Assembly: GCA_023393065.1 (NCBI GenBank)
Contig: JAEWMX010000007.1
Span: 15,661 to 79,660 of the forward strand
Length of the DNA: 64,000 nucleotides
Direction of reading: 5' to 3'
Source: Bacillota bacterium
GTDB taxonomy: Bacteria; Bacillota_I; Bacilli_A; RFN20; CAG-826
The notes under the pieces are model-generated. The model saw nothing but the letters and a program-made list of their open reading frames with translations, was not told the DNA's origin and ran no database searches. The position numbers and the translations under genes are program-made. Positions 34,947 through 42,628 of the stretch are shown here, in pieces; positions within the stretch are counted from its first letter, which is position 1; the number at the start of each line of letters is the position of its first letter.

Positions 34947-35633
34947 ATGAGAGACGAAAAAACAAAAGAAGAAGTCATATCGTTCTGGGATCGCCACTTT
35001 CATAATCTGAAGGCGATGGCGATAGCAAAAAGCGACATCGCAATTAATACCCCTCTTGATGAGTGCCTGCAAATCCTCGGTGATTCATGCGACGAAGTTT
35101 TAGATATCGCTTGCGGCAACGGCCTCGCTCTCATCGAAGCTAAATTAATCGGTGGAAAAATGAGAAGTGGGGTTGGTTTTGACTCATCGAAAAATGCGAT
35201 TGAAAACGCCAATGAGATAGTAGCCATGTCAAAGATTGCTGATCTCCGTTTTGAAGTCGGCGACGAATCGTTTCTTTCAAAAATCAGCGATAGTAGTTTC
35301 GACGGAATCTTCTGCTCAAACTTTCTCGATGTCATACCAGATTCCCTGACGCTGAAAGTCATCGAAGAAATAAAAAGGATTATACGACCAAACGGCTTGA
35401 TATTATTGAAATTCAATTTCTATTTAACTGATGATCTCATCGCTCGTCTAAAAATGGATCAGCTCGCCCCTAGTTGCTATGCGATTAATGGCGTTTTTCG
35501 CGCGAACAATAAAACGACTGAGACATGGATTTCGTTATTTAACGGATTTGAAGTTGTTAAGCAAGCGGGTTTTCAAAGAGCGCCCGGCCTTCCTGAGGAC
35601 CGTCTTCTATTATTAAAAAAAGGCGCTAAATAA
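34947..35633 (+). CDS. SAM-dependent methyltransferase (class I)
   Basis: The 228-aa protein has the Rossmann-type SAM site VLDIACGNGLAL (motif I, about 51-62), an acidic post-I strand GVGFDSS, motif post-II region FEVGDESFL and SFDGIFCSNFLDVI as motif IV. Later strands (RPNGLILLKF) fit. It belongs to the Methyltransf_25/11 group; the substrate cannot be deduced. It stands alone on the plus strand between tRNA-Arg and a convergent surface-protein gene. Confidence 0.88.
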   Translation: MRDEKTKEEVISFWDRHFHNLKAMAIAKSDIAINTPLDECLQILGDSCDEVLDIACGNGLALIEAKLIGGKMRSGVGFDSSKNAIENANEIVAMSKIADLRFEVGDESFLSKISDSSFDGIFCSNFLDVIPDSLTLKVIEEIKRIIRPNGLILLKFNFYLTDDLIARLKMDQLAPSCYAINGVFRANNKTTETWISLFNGFEVVKQAGFQRAPGLPEDRLLLLKKGAK

Positions 35634-35694
35634 GCCAATTATATTCAATTTGCTATATATTTGACGCCGTTTTTATGTGTCTTGATTGAGTGGA

Positions 35695-37476
35695 TTAAGG
35701 GCCTTCGTCTTCGCGATCTGGAAACATGCTCAAGCTATAAGTGGTCGAGACTCCGACGCTACCTGTCATCACATAGTCCGTGATAAGTAAATTGTTTGTC
35801 GTAACGACTGCATAATATACTTTACCATCGATGTTTGGATAATCTTTAGTGTTGTAATATGCGGTCCCATTATAAGTGCCATCAAATCTGAGCAAGGTGT
35901 GTTTCATCATATAATTTTCGGCGCCGACGTTTTCAAAAGTGCCGTCTGCTAGTCGGTAGACATAATCGACGCTTTTCATGGCCGAGGCCTGCGCTCCTGA
36001 GGCTTCGTCACTACCGGCTAGTTTCAAGTATAAGAAACCATTTAATTCGTCGTTGTTCGTATTCGAGGCCGAAACGATGAACTCGTAATCATCGTCGAGT
36101 GTCGACTGCAATATTTCGAAATCAAAATAGACTTGCGCCTTGTTGCCGACTTGACCGATTTGAATGCGGATTTCGCCAAAATTGGTGATGAGGCTCCCGT
36201 CGCGTTTGAAGTAATATATCGATAATTTCCCCGGCGTCGCCGCATTTCTTTGACGGGCGAAGACAAGGGCTGATATGCCGCCTTTCACCGGTTTAAACCA
36301 AACGCTGTTTTTCGGCACCGAAATGGTGTTGCCGTCATATAGGGTGATAGTTGTCGTATTAGAAAATGAAGATGTCGAACTCGAATAGGATGGAGGGGTA
36401 ATGCCAAAAGTGATCATCTTGGTGTCATAGGGCAAGGTTCGATTATAAAAATCGGGTGTGACATAGTTTTCCCAATTTAATGAAGTCACCTGTGTGATAT
36501 TTGAACTTAATGCGGTGTAAATCGAGGGGCTGGTCGCAGCGGGGTTAACCTTGATTTTGGAGTTGTATTTATACAACGCGCCTTTGATATCGACTGAAGA
36601 TGCCGTCAACGCTCCGATATAAAAAGCCGTGTCGGTCGCCGAATTAGGTACGGCACTATAACCAGTCGTCATCGTCGTAAATGTGGGAAAGTTCGGATCG
36701 ATGAGCAAATCGCCACCCGCTAAATCTTCAGGAAGAGAATCCCAAGAGACATATGGGCCAATTCTTCCGACTAATGAATAGCTGCTTCGAACTTCGATGC
36801 TCGTCGTACCTAGCGAAATCTTGGCATTCTTGACTCCGATTGACTGAAGATTACCGTTATTATATCCGGCGACGATGCCGACGGCGCTGTCGTTTACTTT
36901 ATCGGTGACTTCGACGTTTTCTAAAAAGAAAGATTTGGCGGTGCCGATAACCGCCGTGCTCGGATTAATCGAATAATTACCGATATTGCCAAAAAAACCG
37001 ATAGAGGCTCCGACATTGATACTCGAAATGTTAAGCGGCCTAATTTTCCAATCATTGGGATCAGAAGAAACCCATAAATTTACAATGGTTTTACCATTGC
37101 CGTCGAATTCTCCGTAGAAAGGATAGGCATCGGTGCCAATCGGAGGAATCGCGCCGGTCGTCGTCGAATCATAGCCAGATAATTCACCGGCCATATCAAT
37201 GTCATTGTTTAGTTTAAAATAAGTTTTTTGACTATATGGATAGTATCCGCTGTTTTGCAGCCACGTCAAATTGTATAGATGCTTGGAATTCTTAATGATG
37301 AATGGATTGTTCACCGTGCCGTCACCGCCGGCGTAATAATTGCTTGTTGAACTGCCGATAATCGCCGTCTGAAAGTCGGTCATCGTCGAAAACCAGGCGA
37401 CGGAAGTGGCGACTATAGATAGAAAAAGACCGCCCGATAAAGCCCCGATGAGAATGATGCTCTTGCGCTTTTTCAT
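35695..37476 (-). CDS. Surface protein with TasA/camelysin-like leader and beta-helix-like region
   Basis: The N-terminus has KKRKSIIL followed by a hydrophobic segment and SVAWFSTM, as in SipW-dependent (TasA/camelysin-like) secreted proteins. The following part (about 45-145) contains NPFIIKNSKHLYNL, YFKLNNDIDM and YPFYGEFDGNGKTIVNL, a pattern of GLUG or right-handed beta-helix proteins. The rest is beta-rich and Ser/Thr-rich. The gene is 11 nt downstream of another AWF-type leader protein, so both probably form one surface assembly. No sortase motif is visible at the C-terminus. Function unknown. Confidence 0.75.
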   Translation of the reverse strand: MKKRKSIILIGALSGGLFLSIVATSVAWFSTMTDFQTAIIGSSTSNYYAGGDGTVNNPFIIKNSKHLYNLTWLQNSGYYPYSQKTYFKLNNDIDMAGELSGYDSTTTGAIPPIGTDAYPFYGEFDGNGKTIVNLWVSSDPNDWKIRPLNISSINVGASIGFFGNIGNYSINPSTAVIGTAKSFFLENVEVTDKVNDSAVGIVAGYNNGNLQSIGVKNAKISLGTTSIEVRSSYSLVGRIGPYVSWDSLPEDLAGGDLLIDPNFPTFTTMTTGYSAVPNSATDTAFYIGALTASSVDIKGALYKYNSKIKVNPAATSPSIYTALSSNITQVTSLNWENYVTPDFYNRTLPYDTKMITFGITPPSYSSSTSSFSNTTTITLYDGNTISVPKNSVWFKPVKGGISALVFARQRNAATPGKLSIYYFKRDGSLITNFGEIRIQIGQVGNKAQVYFDFEILQSTLDDDYEFIVSASNTNNDELNGFLYLKLAGSDEASGAQASAMKSVDYVYRLADGTFENVGAENYMMKHTLLRFDGTYNGTAYYNTKDYPNIDGKVYYAVVTTNNLLITDYVMTGSVGVSTTYSLSMFPDREDEGP

Positions 37477-37487
37477 CCTTTATTTCC

Positions 37488-38207
37488 CTATGACACCAAG
37501 TAGGTGATATCGTCTGAAAAAACGACATCGCGGTCGTTGCCAATTCGCGCGTTGCTAAGATATTCCATTATCGTTTGATCATATTCGAGGACAAACCAAA
37601 TTTCACTATCTCCAGGATATATAGTATCGATGGCGATGGAAGCCTCTTTGCTCGGTGTTTGCGATATGGTCACAAATGAATTTGAATCGTTATTGGCATA
37701 AGATAAAGATGATGAGGTCCAACTTTCGCCCAACGGCGAAGAAGGGCCAGAACTTAAAGTTATTTGGAAAGCATTACTCGTGAAATTGTCATCGGTATCC
37801 CCTGAACCGGTCGTCCCCGTTGAAAAGGATGTGTTCTCTGTCGTGGCCGAGAAAGTAACGGATTCTTCCGCCTCATAGGAAAACTGAACATGGACGACGA
37901 TGGCTGGCAAAAAAGTACTGTATTCTTGCCATTGCGGATCGTAGGTGTCAAGAGATGTGACAAGCTCGTTGGCAAAGGTGATGGAAGTCGTCTCGCCTTT
38001 AGTTAAAGTCGTTACTTCATAGCAGTCAAAGCCTGTCACGGCAAAGCCGAGAATCGTCACGCGAACGGAGTCCATTTGGACTTGACGAGCGTTGTTTCTG
38101 GCAAACCAGGCAAGTGTCGTATAGGTAAAGGCCCCAATCCCGATCATGGTGGTCGCTAGATTGGCATATACGAGGATTAAGGTTTTAAAGCGCTTAGTGA
38201 TTTTCAT
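37488..38207 (-). CDS. Small secreted protein with TasA/camelysin-like leader
   Basis: The 239-aa protein starts KITKRFKTL, then a hydrophobic helix ending TTLAWFARN. This T-L-A-W-F pattern is typical of SipW-dependent leaders of TasA-like fibre proteins and pseudopilin-like surface proteins. The mature part is beta-rich, acidic and low in Cys and Lys, with a Ser/Thr/Gly-rich middle (about 125-145). It is the first gene of a pair with the larger protein at 35695. No signal peptidase SipW is seen in this window. Its ribosome-binding site is weak. Confidence 0.7.
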   Translation of the reverse strand: MKITKRFKTLILVYANLATTMIGIGAFTYTTLAWFARNNARQVQMDSVRVTILGFAVTGFDCYEVTTLTKGETTSITFANELVTSLDTYDPQWQEYSTFLPAIVVHVQFSYEAEESVTFSATTENTSFSTGTTGSGDTDDNFTSNAFQITLSSGPSSPLGESWTSSSLSYANNDSNSFVTISQTPSKEASIAIDTIYPGDSEIWFVLEYDQTIMEYLSNARIGNDRDVVFSDDITYLVS

Positions 38208-38267
38208 ATCGAGTCATGATTGTCTTACTGATAAGCCCTCTTTGCAAATGTAATGCTTTACATATGT

Positions 38268-38300
38268 AAAAAAGGAACTGATCTGCAAGCAGAAAGTCCC
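38268..38300 (-). terminator. Terminator-like hairpin in the leader of the TasA-like gene
   Basis: Stem GGGACT/AGTTCC plus an inner CTG/CAG helix, followed by six T on the minus strand. It lies about 60 nt upstream of the start codon at 38207, so it would either attenuate that gene or end an upstream transcript. Confidence 0.6.
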
Positions 38301-38414
38301 CCGATATTTTGTTGCCCACTTAATTTTAACTTATTACCGGAACTTTCGCCAATTGAATAGCGAATAGTCGAGTAAATGATCGCCTTTGAAATTTGCCAGC
38401 AAAAATTGAACAAA

Positions 38415-38447
38415 ATAACATTATCGTGCTAATGCCGGTAATGTTAT
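38415..38447 (-). terminator. Hairpin, possible terminator of the RNF-apbE operon
   Basis: A 9-bp perfect stem ATAACATTA/TAATGTTAT with a 15-nt loop, with TTTTG-TT following on the minus strand. It lies about 155 nt after the apbE stop. The short T-run makes it a weak terminator. Confidence 0.45.
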
Positions 38448-38603
38448 GTGCGCTACGAAGCAGTCGTTATTCGGCGAACGGGGCTGTTACATCGAATTAC
38501 CAAAAGATACATAACCAAGTACCTCAATATAGTCGGTCGCTCATCTATTTCTAAATGAAGGCGTTAAAAGACTATAAGCTTTTAAAGTATTTTAACTAAT
38601 GTC

Positions 38604-39911
38604 TTAAACGATGTGATAAAGCAAATTATCAAGTTCGGTGATGTATTGCTGATATCCAGATGTATAATTGACCTCAACTTGATCGTTATCGATAATATTT
38701 ATCCAGGCAATTTCTAATTCCTTGCCTTGATTGTTAATGGATGCTTTCAATTCCATTCCTTCTTCGGTTGTCATATTCATTAAAGCTGTTGAATATGCAT
38801 CAAGCATATCGGATGGTAAATCCGCTGAGATGAGATTAATTTGCAGTTGCTTCTCCGCGGGATAGCCCGTCTCGGGATCGACGATATGATGGCGAAGAGC
38901 ATAGCCATCATCGATAGGTATATTCACTCCCAGATAGCCTCCCGATGTCGAAAAGGAGTATTGACCGGTGCGATTGATGTAAAAGGCGTAAGGCACATCC
39001 TCGGTTGGCCCTTCTAGTTGCCAGTGCCAGGGATTGCCGCTATATTTACTTCCGAGCGTCGAAATCGAGCTCGACCCGCCATAGATAAATCCGTGTTCCA
39101 GTTCATTTTCGTTTAATAAAGGAGCCAATACGTCATTGGCGTATCCTTTGGCGATGCCCGCTAGAGTAATCGACAAATCCCCATGCGGAGCGCCCTTAAA
39201 ACTATTGAAACGAACATAGTGATCGTCGCCGACCATTTTCAATTCCAAAGCATCATCTAATTCCTGCTGATTCATGGGTATGTAACTCGTTAAGCGCTCG
39301 AGCAAATCAGCCTGATCAGGATTATAGTAGGGATCGCGGTTTAAATAATCAGAACTATTTTCTAGAATGTCTTCCCAGAACCTGACGATTTCGCCGACAA
39401 AAATATTGAACTTAAAATCAGTGGCTATCATTAATTCAATACCTCTTTCTAAAAGAAAGTACAAATGGCTTGGTATTTGTAACCACTCCTCAGAACCATA
39501 TGAATCGTTAACGACGAAAAGATTATTAATGATGGGCGAAGAGACATCGTTCTCGTCAAGGCGATACATGTAATGGCAGTCGGCGACTTTATGAATGAAT
39601 GGCACATTGTCCACGTAAATATCGCGCGCCATCTCGGCAAACGATTCGGGATACACTTTTTGATAGCGAATTTCGTATGATGTGTTGAAGAGGTTGCGAA
39701 TATCGCCACCGCTCGTTTTGGCAAACACGTCGTAGCCGATTCGCTCAAAGGGAATGTCATCGGGATCAAATTCATGGCTGTCGGGTTTAAACAAAAAGAT
39801 CGATGATACGAGCAAACCGCTTATAAGCAGCGTTGAAAGAAGAATTGTCCACTCGCGCGGATCAAGCAATTTCAAGAGAAAAGCTTTCAAGCTTGATAGT
39901 TTATTTTTCAT
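38604..39911 (-). CDS. apbE: Membrane-anchored FAD:protein FMN transferase
   Basis: ApbE moves FMN from FAD onto a Thr of RnfG/RnfD-type proteins outside the membrane. The 435-aa protein has one N-terminal membrane anchor (about 18-40), then the ApbE fold: SITLAGIAKGYANDVL (FAD-binding), FIYGGSSS, STSGGYLG, HHIVDPETGYPAE and the Mg2+-binding DAYSTALMNM. It is about 90 residues longer than typical, mostly because of a divergent N-terminal half with an acidic insert (about 100-250). It is the last gene of the RNF operon, overlapping the Gx transporter by 11 nt. The proposed target motifs in RnfG and RnfD are unusual, so its specificity may differ. Confidence 0.9.
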   Translation of the reverse strand: MKNKLSSLKAFLLKLLDPREWTILLSTLLISGLLVSSIFLFKPDSHEFDPDDIPFERIGYDVFAKTSGGDIRNLFNTSYEIRYQKVYPESFAEMARDIYVDNVPFIHKVADCHYMYRLDENDVSSPIINNLFVVNDSYGSEEWLQIPSHLYFLLERGIELMIATDFKFNIFVGEIVRFWEDILENSSDYLNRDPYYNPDQADLLERLTSYIPMNQQELDDALELKMVGDDHYVRFNSFKGAPHGDLSITLAGIAKGYANDVLAPLLNENELEHGFIYGGSSSISTLGSKYSGNPWHWQLEGPTEDVPYAFYINRTGQYSFSTSGGYLGVNIPIDDGYALRHHIVDPETGYPAEKQLQINLISADLPSDMLDAYSTALMNMTTEEGMELKASINNQGKELEIAWINIIDNDQVEVNYTSGYQQYITELDNLLYHIV

Positions 39912-40425
39912 ATTCGTTAAGCGCTGTCGTCAAGCGCACGCGGGTCACTACTTCACGGGCGATAAAGGCGATTAAAAGTCCGCTCGCAATCCCGGTGAAA
40001 AAGAGAATCGGTAAATAATTTATTATGTAGATTGTTTGATACAAAATGGCGACCATGATGATTTGCCCGACTCCGTGCATGACGGCGGATGCCATCGATA
40101 GACCAAAAATCGACAGACGCCTCCAACAATAAAAGACAATGACGACGATTGTCGCCAGGGCCCAGCCTGCCAATGCGATATAAAAATTTAGACCAAAGCC
40201 GGTGAATAACGCTGTTAAAATGACTCTTAGAAATCCGATGCTAACGTAATCTTTAAGACCAAAATAATATAAGACGATGAGTCCGATGGTGTTAGCTAAT
40301 CCTAATTTAACTCCCGGGGCAATAAAGGCTAAGGGAAGCAAAACCGCCTCGCCATAGCTGATGACAACCCCAATCGCTAGCAAAAAGGCTAGATGGGTGA
40401 TTTTTTGAATTGACGCGTTAATCAC
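39901..40425 (-). CDS. Gx transporter family membrane protein
   Basis: The 174-aa protein has five to six membrane helices and the family pattern at its start: LAIGVVISYGEAVLLP then PGVKLGLANTIGLIVLYYFG. Gx transporter (HepST-like) proteins resemble ECF S-components and are often annotated as heptaprenyl diphosphate synthase component I; their substrate is not settled. In Firmicutes they repeatedly neighbour NusG-II, ApbE and RNF genes, as here. It overlaps the NusG-II gene by 4 nt and apbE by 11 nt, so all three are co-translated. Confidence 0.88.
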   Translation of the reverse strand: MINASIQKITHLAFLLAIGVVISYGEAVLLPLAFIAPGVKLGLANTIGLIVLYYFGLKDYVSIGFLRVILTALFTGFGLNFYIALAGWALATIVVIVFYCWRRLSIFGLSMASAVMHGVGQIIMVAILYQTIYIINYLPILFFTGIASGLLIAFIAREVVTRVRLTTALNEYEK

Positions 40426-40799
40426 AATCTCTCCTCAATGATGACCATAAAGTAGTTAGGAGCGCAAATAATCGGCATTCCCGAATCGTCAACCCATCCT
40501 TGTATCGAACAATAATTATGCGGCGATGTCTCTTCGGCAATGCGGACTTTTCCGTTCGTTATTTCAAGCGTTATATCATCTAATAAACGCGGATAATCAT
40601 CTTTTTTGTAGACAATTGATTGATTTGCGTATATTTCATGCGTATCAATAAGATTAAATTCGTAGTAAACATTAACGACCAAGTCGTCCGCGATGCGATT
40701 GAAAACATTCGTCACGACTAACAACAGGGAAGCAAAAATCATCAAAAAGCTAAAAACATATATATCAAATCGTGTCTTTTTTAGCAGTAATTTATTCAT
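40422..40799 (-). CDS. NusG domain II membrane-tethered protein
   Basis: A single membrane helix (about 13-32) precedes an extracellular domain of about 90 residues with the NusG-II pattern. GKVRIAEETSPHNYC, then G-W-V, IICAPNYFMVII give the two-Cys signature of the stand-alone NusG-II family. It is not the transcription factor NusG. The family recurs beside Gx transporters and RNF genes, with an unknown role probably in the flavin or redox modules at the membrane. It overlaps the Gx transporter gene by 4 nt. Confidence 0.88.
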   Translation of the reverse strand: MNKLLLKKTRFDIYVFSFLMIFASLLLVVTNVFNRIADDLVVNVYYEFNLIDTHEIYANQSIVYKKDDYPRLLDDITLEITNGKVRIAEETSPHNYCSIQGWVDDSGMPIICAPNYFMVIIEERL

Positions 40800-40804
40800 A
40801 CATC

Positions 40805-40836
40805 TTTTTATAAAAAGAACCTTGCTATCAGGTCCT
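40805..40836 (-). terminator. Weak terminator/attenuator between rnfB and the NusG-II gene
   Basis: Stem GGACCT/AGGTTC (one G-T pair) with loop GATAGC, followed by TTTTTA on the minus strand. It sits in the only sizeable gap of the operon (40 nt) and could reduce read-through into the accessory genes. Confidence 0.5.
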
Positions 40837-40839
40837 TAA

Positions 40840-41163
40840 TTATACTTCTATTTTACTAACCTTCCCATCAGGACCAGGCGTGGAATTAATGTAGTCGGCA
40901 ATTTTCTGCTGCGTTTCCTTCTTCGACGGGCGGCAGGAGGAAACCTTCTTCTGGCGTCCATCAAGGAGAGCAGCGGCCATCGCCTCGCATCCCGGATGAC
41001 CGCACAGCCCGCAATTGAGACCCGGTAACATTTTGGTCACGGCCGCAAGTCGCTCATCGGTTTTCACCGCTAATTTTTTATCGGCAAAAGCGAGGGCTAA
41101 GCCCAATAAGCCACCTAGGCAGATCATAATGCCGGCGGCGATTAAAATATCGGTCCACTCCAT
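40840..41163 (-). CDS. rnfB: RnfB, short form with only the first Fe-S domain
   Basis: RnfB normally accepts electrons from ferredoxin and has a membrane helix, a four-Cys Fe-S domain and a C-terminal domain with two or more [4Fe-4S] clusters, about 260 aa or more. Here the protein is 107 aa: one helix (about 5-27) and the first domain with C51, C54, C59 and C77 (CGLCGHPGC then SSC). It ends GKVSKIEV with a clean stop, and no ferredoxin-like frame follows downstream. It is 5 nt from the Cys-rich gene upstream. Either ferredoxin contacts this short form directly or another protein supplies the missing clusters. Confidence 0.88.
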   Translation of the reverse strand: MEWTDILIAAGIMICLGGLLGLALAFADKKLAVKTDERLAAVTKMLPGLNCGLCGHPGCEAMAAALLDGRQKKVSSCRPSKKETQQKIADYINSTPGPDGKVSKIEV

Positions 41164-41168
41164 AATCG

Positions 41169-41369
41169 CTAATCCCCCTTATCCTGATCGTGATTTTGAT
41201 TAAGGCGGCATGTGCTGATGGCGCATTGTGAACACTGTTCGGTTTTTTCCAAATCGCATCCCTCGGGTCGAGGAACCTTTTTATTCAGCAAATAACCAAG
41301 AATAAAAAGACCGACTAGCATAGCTAGCACCGCAATCGCTAATAATGTTTTGATTAACAGTTCTGGCAT
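41169..41369 (-). CDS. Cys-rich single-helix membrane microprotein (NqrM-like pattern)
   Basis: The 66-aa protein has one membrane helix (about 7-28), a short basic stretch, then four cysteines C38, C46, C49 and C54 (C-x7-C-x2-C-x4-C) and a hydrophilic tail. The layout resembles NqrM, the small protein needed to mature the Fe site of Na+-NQR, and FeoB-associated Cys-rich proteins; there is no clear full-length match by eye. It lies 0 nt after rnfA and 5 nt before rnfB, so it is surely part of the operon. A role in inserting iron between RnfA and RnfE is an inference. Confidence 0.7.
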   Translation of the reverse strand: MPELLIKTLLAIAVLAMLVGLFILGYLLNKKVPRPEGCDLEKTEQCSQCAISTCRLNQNHDQDKGD

Positions 41370-41945
41370 TTACACTAATCCTTGAAAGCCGAAGAAAGCC
41401 ATGGTCATAAGGGCGGTTATGATCAAAGCGATGGCGACTCCTTTAAAAGCTTGAGGGACGCGGTTAAGGGAATCAACCCTTTCGCGTATGACGGAAAAGA
41501 GGATTAAGACAAGAAGAAAGCCAGCCGATACCGACAAGGAATAGACGATTGTCTGAAGCAATGAATAATTGTTGGCGACATTTTCAAGAGCGATGGCTAA
41601 AACGATACAGTTTGTCGTGATTAACGGTAAATAAATACCTAACGACCGGTATAGAGAGGGGATCACTTTTTTTAAAAACATTTCGACGAACTGCACAAAC
41701 GAGGCAATGATTAAAATAAAGCTCACGAGCGATAAAAATTCTAAGCCGAGCGGTTTTAACACCAGATGGTATAAACCATACGATAATAAGGAAGAGAAAA
41801 AGACGACAAACATCGTGGCTAACCCTAATCCGATGGCATTGCTAATTTTCTTTGATACACCCAAAAAGGGACAAGTACCTAAAAAACGGACTAAGACGAC
41901 ATTAGATACCAACATTGCCGAGATGATTAATGTAACAATGCCCAT
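41370..41945 (-). CDS. rnfA: RNF complex subunit RnfA
   Basis: RnfA is a six-helix membrane subunit homologous to NqrE and RnfE. Start MGIVTLIISAMLVSNVVLV is typical. The cysteines in LGTCPFLGVS and TTNCIVLAIALEN fall at the positions which, together with two from RnfE, hold the intramembrane [2Fe-2S]/Fe centre. It is 191 aa, the normal length. rnfE is 5 nt upstream, and the Cys-rich microprotein starts right at its end. Confidence 0.96.
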   Translation of the reverse strand: MGIVTLIISAMLVSNVVLVRFLGTCPFLGVSKKISNAIGLGLATMFVVFFSSLLSYGLYHLVLKPLGLEFLSLVSFILIIASFVQFVEMFLKKVIPSLYRSLGIYLPLITTNCIVLAIALENVANNYSLLQTIVYSLSVSAGFLLVLILFSVIRERVDSLNRVPQAFKGVAIALIITALMTMAFFGFQGLV

Positions 41946-41950
41946 AATTT

Positions 41951-42628
41951 CTATCCTTGCTCGCCTTTCGCGATTAAGGCTTCTTTCCGGCGTTTTTTGC
42001 GGGAAGAAATAACCATGCCTAAGCCGTTGATAGCCGCCAGCAATAATCCGAGGATTAAAAATGCACCGGTATTGCTAACCATGAGCGATATCGCATAACG
42101 AGCGTCAAAAATCGTCCAGCTGAAGACGGTCGCATTAGTAAAAGGATTGACGAAAGTCAGCGATCCCGTTCCGAGAATTTCTCTTAGCAGGGATAGCACA
42201 ATGATTGAAATTAGATAGCCAAAGCCCGTCCCCACTCCATCAATGAGAGAGTCGAGGGGTTTATTTTTGCTAGCAAACACTTCGGCCCGGGCCATGATGA
42301 TGCAATTAACGACGATAAGCTGTAAATAGACGCCTAATGTGATCGTCAGCTGTGGGGTGAAAGCTTTCATGAGCATTTCCACGATGGTCACCGTCGAAGC
42401 GATGATGATAATGTAAACCGGAATGCGAATCTCCGGAGGAATGATTTTTCTTAGAAGGGAAATGATGAGATTGGTCATCATCAGGACGATCATCACCGCC
42501 AGTCCCATCCCCACAGCTGAAGAAAGGGTGCTCGAAGTGGCGAGGATTGAGCATAACCCTAAGAGCAAGACAAAGGTCGAGTTATTGCTAAAGGCGCTGC
42601 TAATGAAAATATTGAGTTTATGTTTCAT
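41951..42628 (-). CDS. rnfE: RNF complex subunit RnfE
   Basis: A six-helix membrane subunit, partner of RnfA in the central redox/ion-transfer core. The cysteines in LLGLCSILATS and VNCIIMARAE match those of the family. I start at the ATG at 42628 (MKHKLNIFISSAF), which overlaps the rnfG stop as TAATG and has GGAGG 10 nt upstream. The 16 residues that the longer frame would add are hydrophilic and not family-like. Length is 225 aa. Confidence 0.95.
   Translation of the reverse strand: MKHKLNIFISSAFSNNSTFVLLLGLCSILATSSTLSSAVGMGLAVMIVLMMTNLIISLLRKIIPPEIRIPVYIIIIASTVTIVEMLMKAFTPQLTITLGVYLQLIVVNCIIMARAEVFASKNKPLDSLIDGVGTGFGYLISIIVLSLLREILGTGSLTFVNPFTNATVFSWTIFDARYAISLMVSNTGAFLILGLLLAAINGLGMVISSRKKRRKEALIAKGEQG

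Larger units (their letters stand above)
38208..38603 (-). other. 396-nt gene-free region with two hairpins and a possible promoter
   Basis: No convincing reading frame is present. On the minus strand I see a 9-bp hairpin at 38415-38447, a promoter-like TTGGCG-18-TAAAAT around 38320-38352, and a terminator-like hairpin at 38268-38300 about 60 nt before the 37488 gene. A terminator inside a leader is the arrangement of attenuators and riboswitches, but I recognise no known aptamer core. Confidence 0.5.

Noticed and set aside
38208..38603. Known riboswitch (c-di-GMP, fluoride, ZTP, cobalamin) in the leader
   Set aside because: Conserved cores of these classes were looked for by eye and not found; only hairpins are supported.
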